Shown: positions 51,463 through 59,810 of the stretch, piece after piece | Position numbering within the stretch: the first letter of the stretch is position 1 | How the letters are laid out: every line of letters starts with the position of its first letter | Origin: CAYWRZ01 sp964460845 | GTDB lineage: Bacteria; Bacteroidota; Bacteroidia; Flavobacteriales_D; UBA2798 | Length of the DNA stretch: 64,000 bases | Reading direction: 5' to 3' | Assembly: GCA_964460845.1 (NCBI GenBank) | Contig: CAYWRZ010000008.1 | Location: 123,504-187,503, forward strand | Position numbers and translations under genes: made by a program | The notes under the pieces: model-generated | The model's database searches: none | What the model saw: only the letters and a program-made list of their open reading frames with translations | What the model was told of the DNA's origin: nothing

Positions 51463-52885
51463 ACACAGCCGATAATTTTTCGGCGAAACGCAAGCTTTGG
51501 ATCAGCGGATCGGCGTTCCCTGCGTACAACAAATGCCCCTTCCAGCTCACCTGATTTGACGAAACATTATCTACATAAAAATATCCACGTTCAATATCGA
51601 TAAGGCTTTTTACAAAACTGAGCGCCATTTCGGTCGCAAAAGAAGGTGTTTCGACGGTGCGGAAAAAATGCCTGATATCGAAATAAATCCAGTTGGGAAA
51701 ACCGTAAAATTGTGTCGCAAGTTGCCCTTCGGGAAAGGTGTCGCCGGTGGTCAGGGTCAGCTCATTCGCAGATACCCGTAACGCGAGATAAAAATCGTCT
51801 TTCCGGTAGGTGTATTCTCCCTGCGCAGGTTCTTTCTGCAATTGCCCTTCTGCTACTCCGCGACGAAGCTGCTGATGAAGCAATGCCGTATCGGCCACTT
51901 CCAGCAGGGCATAAAAACGGGGTAATATGCGGGTAGTTCGTCCGGCGGGCGGTGTCTGCTCTATTCTTTCGACTTTTGCATTTTCGAGCTGAAACACCAG
52001 CTTTTCACCCAAAGCCATTGCAAGTGTATCTGACAGGAAAAAAAGGCTGTCTTTACCCGGAATGCGTTGCAACAGGTTACTCATCAAGGGTGCAAGACGG
52101 GCATGAAGCTGCACGCGCAACGTGCCTTTGAAAAGATTGGGATCGGGTCTGTCGCGCTGCGCTGCGGCGGTAAACAGAGCGGCTTGTCCTGAGCTAACCT
52201 GCCAGTTTCCGTCGAGCACAATGCTGGTATCTCCGAAGCTAAGGGCACAAGTTCCACTTTCAAAAAACGGATTGGAAGCGGGATCAAACGTATTGTGTAT
52301 ATAAAGATCGCTCCCCGAAGGTATAATCAGTGTCGTTTCTCCTTTTGGACGCGCAAGCAATTCTGTAGCAAAACGGCGCACTTCCTGTTCGGGCCTGGCG
52401 TTGAGCCATACAGCTACCTCATCGGTAAAAGCCACGCAAGAAGATTTACCATTACCCGAAGCAAAGCGGATGCCTTCTAAAGGCATACTTAGCTCATAGC
52501 CCTCCTCTGCCAGAAATCGCTCCAGCCGGGCGGGATCCGACACATCAAGCAACACGCCATTGAGCGTTCCCGTTGCCAAAGGACGGACAAAAAAGGTAAT
52601 CGTGCCGTAAAACCTGAGCCCGTTATCCAGCTTTCCCAACTGCATGGGTGACGAAGCGGGTTGTTTGCGTTCAAGCAAGGCCGAAAATTCCTGTTCCCTG
52701 AACAAAGCCGTATAAAGCAGCTTTTCGGAGAGGCCACGCGTATTGAGACTGACAACCAGCGAGGCATCGGCCGGTACAAAAGCCGTATGATGAAGCCTTT
52801 CGGGTTTGAAATACAAGTAGTAAAGCGCAGCATTTATCAGCAACAAGGCTGAAATAAGCAACAGTTTGAAAAATTTAGGCCACAT
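51431..52885 (-). CDS. Membrane-anchored protein of unknown function
   Basis: A 484-residue protein I cannot assign. The N-terminus has a single hydrophobic segment (about residues 5-27) and no cleavage motif, so it is a signal anchor with the bulk in the periplasm. The rest is strand-rich with repeats of VPADASLVVSLNTRGLS-like character at the start, and a patterned region TYRKDDFYLALRVSANELTLTTGD. Such proteins resemble the general DUF3352/DUF4836 class, but I could not confirm this. It overlaps the 3' end of the BtuF-like gene by 32 bases and diverges from the patatin gene. Codon use is native. Confidence 0.7.
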   Translation of the reverse strand: MWPKFFKLLLISALLLINAALYYLYFKPERLHHTAFVPADASLVVSLNTRGLSEKLLYTALFREQEFSALLERKQPASSPMQLGKLDNGLRFYGTITFFVRPLATGTLNGVLLDVSDPARLERFLAEEGYELSMPLEGIRFASGNGKSSCVAFTDEVAVWLNARPEQEVRRFATELLARPKGETTLIIPSGSDLYIHNTFDPASNPFFESGTCALSFGDTSIVLDGNWQVSSGQAALFTAAAQRDRPDPNLFKGTLRVQLHARLAPLMSNLLQRIPGKDSLFFLSDTLAMALGEKLVFQLENAKVERIEQTPPAGRTTRILPRFYALLEVADTALLHQQLRRGVAEGQLQKEPAQGEYTYRKDDFYLALRVSANELTLTTGDTFPEGQLATQFYGFPNWIYFDIRHFFRTVETPSFATEMALSFVKSLIDIERGYFYVDNVSSNQVSWKGHLLYAGNADPLIQSLRFAEKLSAVFMPAAPEVVE

Positions 52886-52928
52886 GAAGGTGAAACGCAG
52901 GTTTGCGCTAATTTAGGTAAAGGATATG

Positions 52929-52936
52929 TACATTTG
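52929..52936 (+). promoter_or_regulatory. Promoter -7 box of the patatin gene
   Basis: TACATTTG fits TAnnTTTG. TTTG at 52902-52905 is 23 bases upstream, a little longer than usual for a -33. The predicted transcription start is close to 52941, leaving only a few bases before the proposed CTG start. Confidence 0.55.
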
Positions 52937-52944
52937 TACAAATT

Positions 52945-55242
52945 CTGAAGTTCATTATCCGTAAACTTTACATACTGCTCATACTGTGTGGTTTTGCCGC
53001 ACCGGTTTCGCTTCGCGCGCAAAAAGTAGGACTTGTGCTGAGTGGTGGCGGCGCAGCCGGACTGGCGCATATCGGCGTGCTGAAAGCCCTTGAGGAAAAC
53101 GGAATCCCGATAGACTATATCACCGGCACCTCGGCAGGTGCGCTGGTGGGTGGATTGTATGCCGCCGGCTATTCGCCCGAAGAAATCGAGGCTTTGGTCA
53201 AGTCTGAAAAATTCCAGTTAATGGCACAGGGAAAAATCGAAAGCCGTTATGTATTTTATTTCAAGCAGCCCCCTCCCAATCCTTCGATGATCTCGGTTCG
53301 ACTCTCGAAAGATTCTATCCTGCAAACTTCACTGCCCACCAACCTCGTTTCGCCGGCCTTAATGGATTTTGAAATGATGAGCGTCCTATCGGGCGCCACG
53401 GCACTGGCGAAGAATAATTTCGACAGCTTGTTTGTGCCTTTTCGTTGCATCGCTTCCGACATTATGGATAAAAAATCGGTCGTGTTTAAGCAAGGGCAAT
53501 TACACGAAGCCATTCGCGCTTCGATGTCGTATCCTTTTTATTTCAAGCCGCTGCGGGTCAACGGCAAGCTGCTGTTCGACGGAGGCCTGTACAATAATTT
53601 TCCGGCGGGAGTGATGTACGACGATTTTTTCCCGGAGGTGATCATCGGCAGTAACGTGTCGCATACCATGACTCCGCCCGATGAAGAAAACCTGATGTCG
53701 CAGCTCAAAACGATGATCGTAACGCGGCAGGATTTCGATATCAATTGTGAAAGCGGAATTATTATTCGGCCGCCGAGCCTGATCAGCACCTTCGATTTTC
53801 AGTCGGCTGCGCTGGCTATCGAATCGGGTTACGAGGAAACGTTAAAAAACATCGATTCCATCAAAGCGCTGATTCCCGAGCTGACCAGCAAAGCGGAGAT
53901 ACAGGCACGTCGCGACAGTTTCAGAAAAAAAATCCGGCCACTCGAATTCAACGAAATTGACATTACCGGACTTAACCGTAACCAGCAGCTTTTTGTCAAA
54001 AAAACGCTGATCAAAAAGAATGAAAAATCGGTAACCGTAGAAAAACTGAAGCCGCGTTATTTCAGAGTATTGAGCGACGAAAAAATAGGTTTCGCTTACC
54101 CACGTACTTTTTACGACGACAGCACCGAGCAGCACAGGCTGGTTATGAACATTAGGCCCAGTAAGGAATTTAATGTAGAGTTTGGCGGAAATTTTTCTTC
54201 GCGTCCGATCAACACCGGTTTTGTCGGCTTACAATTTCATTTGCTGCGCAAATCGGCCTGGACATTTAAAGGGCAATCTTCTTTCGGTAAATTTTATGCT
54301 TCGGCGCAAGCCTCGGTGCGTTACGAACCGTCGAGCCGTTATCCTTTTTACATCGAGCCCGAATACACCTTGCAGCGCTGGGATTATTTCCGGAGTTTGG
54401 CTACTTTTTTTGAAGATATCAGGCCTTCTTACATCATTCAGCAGGAACAATATTCGGGGATAAACGTAGGACTTCCGGTAGGCAACAAAGGCAAAATAGT
54501 AGTAGATGCACGCTATGCACGTTTATTGGATCAGTATTACCAAACCGAAAACTTCCTTTCGATCGACACTTCTGACCAGACGCGGCTACAAACGTACTCG
54601 TCGGGATTTTTCTTTGAGCGCAGCACACTCAACAAAAAAGAATACGCCAATGAGGGAAGCTATCTCTATATCGGTGGGCGTTTTGTGCATGCCGCCGAAC
54701 GGACAGTGCCTGGCTCTACCTCGCTGATACGCGACACTACCCGTGCCATGCACAACTGGGGCATCTTTAAGCTTTCTTACCAAAATTATTACAAGCAACG
54801 AGGCGCTTTCAGATTGGGAGTTGCGGCAGAAGCCGTGTATTCGTTCCAGCCTTTTTTACATAATTATACCGCCACCATACTGGCATCGCCGGCCTATCAG
54901 CCCATCCCCGAATCGCGTACACTTTTTATGTCTGATTTCAGAGCGTATCAATACATCTCTGCGGGACATCAGGTTATCGTACATTTTCAGAAAAACCTCG
55001 ACTGGCGGATAGAGGCGTATGCTTTTCAACCGCTGAGTGTGATTTTGGCCGATAGCGCCAATGTGCCGTATTATAGTCGTCCTTTGAAAAAACGCTATTA
55101 CATCGCCTCCACTTCGGTCGTTTTTCACTCGCCTATCGGGCCTGCGAGCCTTTCGCTCAACTATTATCCCGGGCAATCGCGACCGATAAGTCTTATTTTC
55201 AACTTCGGCTATATTCTGTTTAACCGCAATGCGCTGAAATAA
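52945..55242 (+). CDS. Patatin-like phospholipase fused to POTRA and outer-membrane barrel
   Basis: A protein of about 765 residues. The frame upstream of the first GTG (53035) encodes a clear signal peptide (KFIIRKLYILLILCGFA, ending SLRAQ), so the gene must begin before that GTG; no ATG, GTG or TTG exists between it and the upstream stop (52918), leaving CTG at 52945 as best start. The patatin domain has the oxyanion loop SGGGAAGLAH, nucleophile Ser63 in GTSAG and Asp212 in FDGG. A short POTRA-like module (FNEIDITGLNRNQQ) and a BamA-like barrel (about 400-765) follow. Patatin-POTRA-barrel fusions resemble PlpD-type secreted lipases, though here both parts likely stay outer-membrane linked. 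Lipase activity is inferred. Confidence 0.85.
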   Translation: MKFIIRKLYILLILCGFAAPVSLRAQKVGLVLSGGGAAGLAHIGVLKALEENGIPIDYITGTSAGALVGGLYAAGYSPEEIEALVKSEKFQLMAQGKIESRYVFYFKQPPPNPSMISVRLSKDSILQTSLPTNLVSPALMDFEMMSVLSGATALAKNNFDSLFVPFRCIASDIMDKKSVVFKQGQLHEAIRASMSYPFYFKPLRVNGKLLFDGGLYNNFPAGVMYDDFFPEVIIGSNVSHTMTPPDEENLMSQLKTMIVTRQDFDINCESGIIIRPPSLISTFDFQSAALAIESGYEETLKNIDSIKALIPELTSKAEIQARRDSFRKKIRPLEFNEIDITGLNRNQQLFVKKTLIKKNEKSVTVEKLKPRYFRVLSDEKIGFAYPRTFYDDSTEQHRLVMNIRPSKEFNVEFGGNFSSRPINTGFVGLQFHLLRKSAWTFKGQSSFGKFYASAQASVRYEPSSRYPFYIEPEYTLQRWDYFRSLATFFEDIRPSYIIQQEQYSGINVGLPVGNKGKIVVDARYARLLDQYYQTENFLSIDTSDQTRLQTYSSGFFFERSTLNKKEYANEGSYLYIGGRFVHAAERTVPGSTSLIRDTTRAMHNWGIFKLSYQNYYKQRGAFRLGVAAEAVYSFQPFLHNYTATILASPAYQPIPESRTLFMSDFRAYQYISAGHQVIVHFQKNLDWRIEAYAFQPLSVILADSANVPYYSRPLKKRYYIASTSVVFHSPIGPASLSLNYYPGQSRPISLIFNFGYILFNRNALK

Positions 55243-55251
55243 GCGAAGGGC

Positions 55252-56352
55252 TTACACGTTAAAGCGGAAGTGCATGATGTCGCCGTCCTGTACGATGTAT
55301 TCTTTTCCTTCTATCGAAAGTTTTCCTGCTTCGCGGCAGGCAGCTTCCGAACCGAGGCGGAGAAAATCTTCGTATTTGATCACTTCGGCTTTGATAAATC
55401 CTTTTTCAAAATCGGAATGGATCACACCGGCAGCCTGAGGGGCGCTCATACCACGGGTAATCGTCCAGGCACGTACCTCTTTGACACCGGCTGTAAAATA
55501 CGTTTGCAGCTCGAGCAGCGAATAGGCTTCGCGTATCAGCTTATTCACGCCGGCTTCTTCGACACCCATTTCGGCTAAAAACAGCTCGCGTTCTTCATAC
55601 GTTTCGAGCGCGGCAATTTCCGCTTCCATGGCAGCGGTAATTATAACGATGCCCGCATTTTCGGCACTGGCCATCTCGCGTACCTGATCGACATACGCGT
55701 TACCCGATTTGACCGAAGCTTCGTCCACGTTGCACACATAAAGCACGGGTTTACGGGTAAGCAATTGCAGCTCATCGAGCAATGCAAATTCTTCGGGCGA
55801 CAATTCTGCCGCACGTACCGAAAGTCCTTTTTCAAGGTGTTCCTTTACGAGGGTCATCACCTCAAATTTTTTCTTCGCGTCTTTATCTCCGCCCGTTTTG
55901 GCCTGCTTTTCTACTTTTTGTATGGCTTTCAGCACGCTGTCCAAATCTTTAAGCTGGAGTTCGGTATCTATTACTTCTTTGTCGCGTACCGGATTTACGG
56001 AGCCGTCCACGTGCACCACGTTAGGATCGTCGAAGCAGCGCAGTACGTGGAGAATGGCGTCGGTTTCGCGAATGTTGGCCAAAAACTGGTTACCCAGTCC
56101 TTCGCCTTTGCTGGCGCCTTTGACCAGTCCGGCGATATCCACAATCTCGACCGTAGTGGGCACTACACGCTCGGGCTTGACCAGCTTTTCGAGCTCGGCC
56201 AAACGCGTATCGGGTACATTGATAACACCTATGTTGGGTTCGATTGTACAAAAAGGAAAATTGGCCGCCTGTGCTTTTCCGTTCGACAGGCAGTTAAACA
56301 AAGTGGACTTACCTACATTAGGTAAGCCCACTATTCCGCATTTTAGTCCCAT
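55252..56352 (-). CDS. ychF: Redox-regulated ATPase YchF/OLA1
   Basis: A 366-residue P-loop OBG-family ATPase that associates with ribosomes. G1 is GLPNVGKST, the ANFPFCTIEPN switch follows, and VDIAGLVKGASKGEGLGN is G3. NVDE stands in the altered G4 position that gives ATP preference, and a TGS domain closes the chain (FTAGVKEVRAWTI, IHSDFEKGFIKAEV, VQDGDIMHFRFN). I start at ATG 56352: it lies 9 bases after GGAGG (a rare good ribosome site) and the earlier in-frame ATG at 56385 falls in the -7 box. 366 residues is the normal length. Confidence 0.96.
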   Translation of the reverse strand: MGLKCGIVGLPNVGKSTLFNCLSNGKAQAANFPFCTIEPNIGVINVPDTRLAELEKLVKPERVVPTTVEIVDIAGLVKGASKGEGLGNQFLANIRETDAILHVLRCFDDPNVVHVDGSVNPVRDKEVIDTELQLKDLDSVLKAIQKVEKQAKTGGDKDAKKKFEVMTLVKEHLEKGLSVRAAELSPEEFALLDELQLLTRKPVLYVCNVDEASVKSGNAYVDQVREMASAENAGIVIITAAMEAEIAALETYEERELFLAEMGVEEAGVNKLIREAYSLLELQTYFTAGVKEVRAWTITRGMSAPQAAGVIHSDFEKGFIKAEVIKYEDFLRLGSEAACREAGKLSIEGKEYIVQDGDIMHFRFNV

Positions 56353-56382
56353 AAATTCAGCCTCCAGGAATAGTGAAGGCTG

Positions 56383-56390
56383 CAAAGATA
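56383..56390 (-). promoter_or_regulatory. Promoter -7 box of ychF
   Basis: Minus-strand TATCTTTG fits TAnnTTTG. It begins on the very next base after the stop codon of the upstream T9SS cargo gene. It shows that the in-frame ATG at 56385 is not the start. Confidence 0.65.
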
Positions 56391-58775
56391 TTATCTTTCT
56401 GCAAAGATGGTGACCGAACCTGTTTTGACATCACCGTCGTGAAACGTCAGTACGTAATAATAGGTGCCTCCCGACAGAAGCTTGCCTTCGCTTTTACCGT
56501 TCCAGTCGTTTTGGTAATTGTCACTTTTGTACACCGTTTGTCCCCAGCGGTTTACCACTTCCAGTCGGGTATTCGGATAATATTCGAGGCTTTCGACATA
56601 AAACACATCGTTGATGCCGTCGGCATTACCCGGAGAAAATACATTCGGCACGGTCACAGGCACCCTCACTCTTATCAATCGGGTAAGCGTATCGCGACAA
56701 CCGTAGCCGGTCGATACTACCAAGGTCACCCAATAATCGCCGGGTGTGTCGTACTGATGCGTGGGGTTTTGCGCAGAAGAAACCGAGGGGATCGAATCTC
56801 CGAAATTCCAGTTCCAGGTCAGAATAGGATCCGAAGAACCCGTACCGGATTGATCGGTGAATTGTATGGTCGTATTAATATCCACCGGCGATGCGGGACT
56901 CATACTAAAATCGGCCAAAGGGTTGGACACTACCACTACCAGCGTATCGGAAGCGGTGCAAGAAGCGCCCGCAGAGCTTACCGTACAGATATAAGTGCCG
57001 GAGGTAGTCACCACAATGGAAGCGGTAGTTTCACCGGTGCTCCATAAGAAATTAGAAGCTCCGTAAGCATTGGCGGTAAGCACAGTCGATTCGCCACTGC
57101 ATAAAAACGTGTTCCCTGTAATGTTTACCGAAGCGCCCGGAGAAATAGACACCACCCGGCTTACAGTACCCTGACAGCCGTTGGCATCGGTCACCGTAAG
57201 GGTGTAAAGTCCGGCCGAAGCGTTGATAGTTTGAGAAGTACCCACTGTTACTCCGTTCACGGTCCATACGTAAGAGACATATCCCGGCGAGCCGGTTAAT
57301 ATCGTGTAGCTATCAGCCGCGCAATAGGTATTCGTTCCCAATATAGCCGGTGTAGGTAAGGGATGTACTTCCAGATCATGGCTCACCGATTTGAGGCAGC
57401 CGTTAAGCTCTACCGTCACGTAATAGGTTCCTCCTGCATTGGCGCTGTAGGTTTGGGTGGTTTCGCCCGTACTCCAATAATAAAGATCGTAACCGGCGCC
57501 TGCATCGAGCACTGCCGCATTAGAGCCGCAAATAGCCGATGGCCCTGTAATTACAGGATTAAAATTGCTCAGTCCGTTCGTATCGACATAAATCACAAAA
57601 TTGAGCGTGGTGGTCAGCGCAGGAGTACCGTCGTCGGTCGCATCTACCGTAACCACGTGATACCCCGCGTCGGCAGGAGTAGCTTCTACGTGCATAGTGA
57701 TGCTACCGTTGGCAGAATTGACGATATTAAAATTGGAAAGTGTGGGTGCGGAGGCCGCAATGCTGATGGTTTGCCCCTGTTCGGGGGCAATAAAGCTCGC
57801 ACCGAAATACAGTTCATCGCCTTCGGCGCATATTCTGAGTGTATCGCCGCAACTGCTGCCGTTACCGCTGCTCGAATTGGGAAACACATTCGCTACAATA
57901 GGTGCGATATTTGCCCCCGACACGCAGGTGCTGAAGGTAAAAGAACCGTTTTCAAGCCAACCTACTCCACTCGCCGGATTACCAAAAGGCCCCGTATAGG
58001 AGCTACCCGAGCGGTCAAAACGACCGAACTGAATAAAGTCGGTACCGTTACCCCTATTAGCGCCTACCGTAGCCGGTGTACCTCCGAAACCGTTTGAACC
58101 GCTTGAGGCGTCTCCGGTGGTCCATCGCATTTGCTTATAGCAAAAAGCCACATTATTACCCACACCTATTATCGGATCGGTACCGTCGGTAAGAATAAGC
58201 TGGAACGTATTGCGCTTATCGCCGTGGGTATCGTAATACCCTACATTTACCCAGTTCACATATATTGCCGTGGGGGTTACCTTGTAACGCACCTGTCCGT
58301 TTCCGCCGCGTGTATCCACATCTGCCCAAAAAGGGGCCACCATGATAAAGCTCGACGTGGGAAAAGCGCTGGCCGAATAGGTAGAATAAGGATTTACAAA
58401 AGACACATTCCCGTTGTTGTTGATGTACAACGAAGAATAGTTTGCCCCATAGAAACAAAAGCTGAAAGGCAGGTTAATCAGCGAAGAGGAGCCGTCGTCG
58501 GTGGGATTTAAGGCCAAGGAATACGTCACATCGGGCTCTACATAACAGGCACACTCCGAAGCCCTGTCTCGCGATGCGGGAGCAGGTTCGTAAGGTGTAT
58601 CCTCTACCGGGGCGGGTAAGGAAATGATAAAATTACCTGCCGGAAGATCTCCAGATGCTTTGAGTCGTTGGTATTCTTCAGGAGTATAAGCAGTAGTTTG
58701 GGTCGTCTGCGCATAAGACGATGCGCCCGCTCCGGCCATAAACAAGGCAGCCAGCATACCTGGTAACTTTTTCAT
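56391..58775 (-). CDS. Large secreted PKD protein with type B T9SS C-terminal domain
   Basis: A 794-residue extracellular protein: signal peptide (ending SYAQ), an N-terminal nidogen-like/beta domain (about 60-275, with FSFCFYGANYSSLYINNNGN), several Ig-like modules with regularly spaced Cys (SGPSAICGSNA, TYYVTVELNGC, and related segments), one PKD domain (about 617-706, WNWNFGDSIPSV) and the gliding-motility-associated C-terminal domain (about 709-794: VPNVFSPGNADGIND, then NRWGQTVYKS and YYYVLTF). The last is the type B signal for secretion by the type IX system, known for surface adhesins. The ligand is not known. Its stop directly precedes the ychF promoter. Confidence 0.92.
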   Translation of the reverse strand: MKKLPGMLAALFMAGAGASSYAQTTQTTAYTPEEYQRLKASGDLPAGNFIISLPAPVEDTPYEPAPASRDRASECACYVEPDVTYSLALNPTDDGSSSLINLPFSFCFYGANYSSLYINNNGNVSFVNPYSTYSASAFPTSSFIMVAPFWADVDTRGGNGQVRYKVTPTAIYVNWVNVGYYDTHGDKRNTFQLILTDGTDPIIGVGNNVAFCYKQMRWTTGDASSGSNGFGGTPATVGANRGNGTDFIQFGRFDRSGSSYTGPFGNPASGVGWLENGSFTFSTCVSGANIAPIVANVFPNSSSGNGSSCGDTLRICAEGDELYFGASFIAPEQGQTISIAASAPTLSNFNIVNSANGSITMHVEATPADAGYHVVTVDATDDGTPALTTTLNFVIYVDTNGLSNFNPVITGPSAICGSNAAVLDAGAGYDLYYWSTGETTQTYSANAGGTYYVTVELNGCLKSVSHDLEVHPLPTPAILGTNTYCAADSYTILTGSPGYVSYVWTVNGVTVGTSQTINASAGLYTLTVTDANGCQGTVSRVVSISPGASVNITGNTFLCSGESTVLTANAYGASNFLWSTGETTASIVVTTSGTYICTVSSAGASCTASDTLVVVVSNPLADFSMSPASPVDINTTIQFTDQSGTGSSDPILTWNWNFGDSIPSVSSAQNPTHQYDTPGDYWVTLVVSTGYGCRDTLTRLIRVRVPVTVPNVFSPGNADGINDVFYVESLEYYPNTRLEVVNRWGQTVYKSDNYQNDWNGKSEGKLLSGGTYYYVLTFHDGDVKTGSVTIFAER

Positions 58776-58810
58776 TGCGGTAGTTTTTGATTTTCATTTA
58801 GTGGTTGAGT

Positions 58811-58874
58811 GTAGTTGTCGTAGTTATCGTAGTGTTGTAGTAGTCGAACGCGTAGTGTAGCTAAGCTACGTAGT
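58811..58874. repeat. GTAGT-type short repeats and palindromes in the divergent spacer
   Basis: The 173-base gap between the T9SS cargo gene and the transketolase gene holds repeated GTAGTTGTC/GTAGTTATC/GTAGTG units followed by the palindromes GTAGCTAAGCTAC (58857-58869) and CTACGTAG (58866-58873). It may be a cluster of binding sites for a regulator or a slippage-prone microrepeat. Confidence 0.5.
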
Positions 58875-58921
58875 TTTTAAAAAATTTCCACATTTGACCT
58901 GCCTCCCGGTGCAAAAAAAGC

Positions 58922-58929
58922 TACCTTTG
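58922..58929 (+). promoter_or_regulatory. Promoter -7 box of the transketolase operon
   Basis: TACCTTTG fits TAnnTTTG exactly and lies 19 bases before the ATG. TTTG at 58893-58896 is 25 bases upstream, longer than usual spacing. Confidence 0.6.
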
Positions 58930-58948
58930 AGACCCAATTCATCTGCTT

Positions 58949-59797
58949 ATGCCCCGTGTGGAAGAACTTAACAGGATCTGTTCACAGATCAGACGTGATA
59001 TTGTCCGAATGGTTGCATCGGTTCAAAGTGGCCACCCCGGAGGCTCGCTGGGATGCACCGAATTTTTTACCGCCCTGTATTTCGATATTCTCCGCCATAA
59101 TCCCCAGCCCTTTTCGATGGATGGCAAAGGAGAAGACCTGTTTTTCCTGTCCAACGGACATATTTCTCCGGTGTGGTACAGTGCCTTAGCGCGTAGCGGG
59201 TATTTTGACCCCGCCGAGCTGGCTACTTTCCGTAAAATAGACTCCCGCCTTCAGGGGCACCCCGCCACAGCCGAGCACCTGCCCGGCATCCGTATGGCTT
59301 CGGGCTCGCTCGGACAGGGACTTTCCTGCGCTATCGGCGCCGCACTCAGCAAAAAGCTCAATCAGGATACGCACCTCGTCTATACCCTGCATGGCGACGG
59401 CGAACTGCAAGAAGGCCAAATATGGGAAGCCGCCATGTTTGCCGCACACCGCAAAGTGGACAACCTGATAGCCACCATCGATTACAACGGTCGGCAAATT
59501 GACGGTGATGTGGATCAGGTACTTTCGCTCGGCGATATCCGCGCCAAATGGCTGGCGTTCGGGTGGGAAGTACTCACTATCGCCAACGGCAACGACATTA
59601 CTCAGGTGCTCGAAGGACTGCGCGATGCCCGTAACCTCAGCGGAAAAGGCAAACCCATAGTATTGATTATGACTACCGAAATGGGTATGGGCGTAGATTA
59701 CATGATGGGCTCGCACAAATGGCACGGCGTGGCACCCAATGCGGAACAAACGGAAAAAGCCCTCGCTCAGCTCGAAGAAACGCTCGGCGATTATTAA
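58949..59797 (+). CDS. Transketolase, N-terminal subunit
   Basis: A 282-residue ThDP-binding half of a split transketolase. Features are VQSGHPGGSLGCTEFF, LSNGHISPVWYSAL, HPATAEHLPGIRMASGSLGQGLS and the ThDP/Mg motif HGDGELQEGQIWEA ending in IDYNGRQIDG. It needs the C-terminal subunit, encoded two genes later, to be active in the non-oxidative pentose phosphate pathway. The VWA gene begins 13 bases after the stop, so all are on one transcript. The length is standard for the split form. Confidence 0.94.
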   Translation: MPRVEELNRICSQIRRDIVRMVASVQSGHPGGSLGCTEFFTALYFDILRHNPQPFSMDGKGEDLFFLSNGHISPVWYSALARSGYFDPAELATFRKIDSRLQGHPATAEHLPGIRMASGSLGQGLSCAIGAALSKKLNQDTHLVYTLHGDGELQEGQIWEAAMFAAHRKVDNLIATIDYNGRQIDGDVDQVLSLGDIRAKWLAFGWEVLTIANGNDITQVLEGLRDARNLSGKGKPIVLIMTTEMGMGVDYMMGSHKWHGVAPNAEQTEKALAQLEETLGDY

Positions 59798-59810
59798 ACA
59801 CAGGCTGTAT

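Noticed and set aside
59739..59810. Longer N-terminus for the VWA protein
   Set aside because: It overlaps the transketolase gene and hides the signal peptide that starts at ATG 59811.
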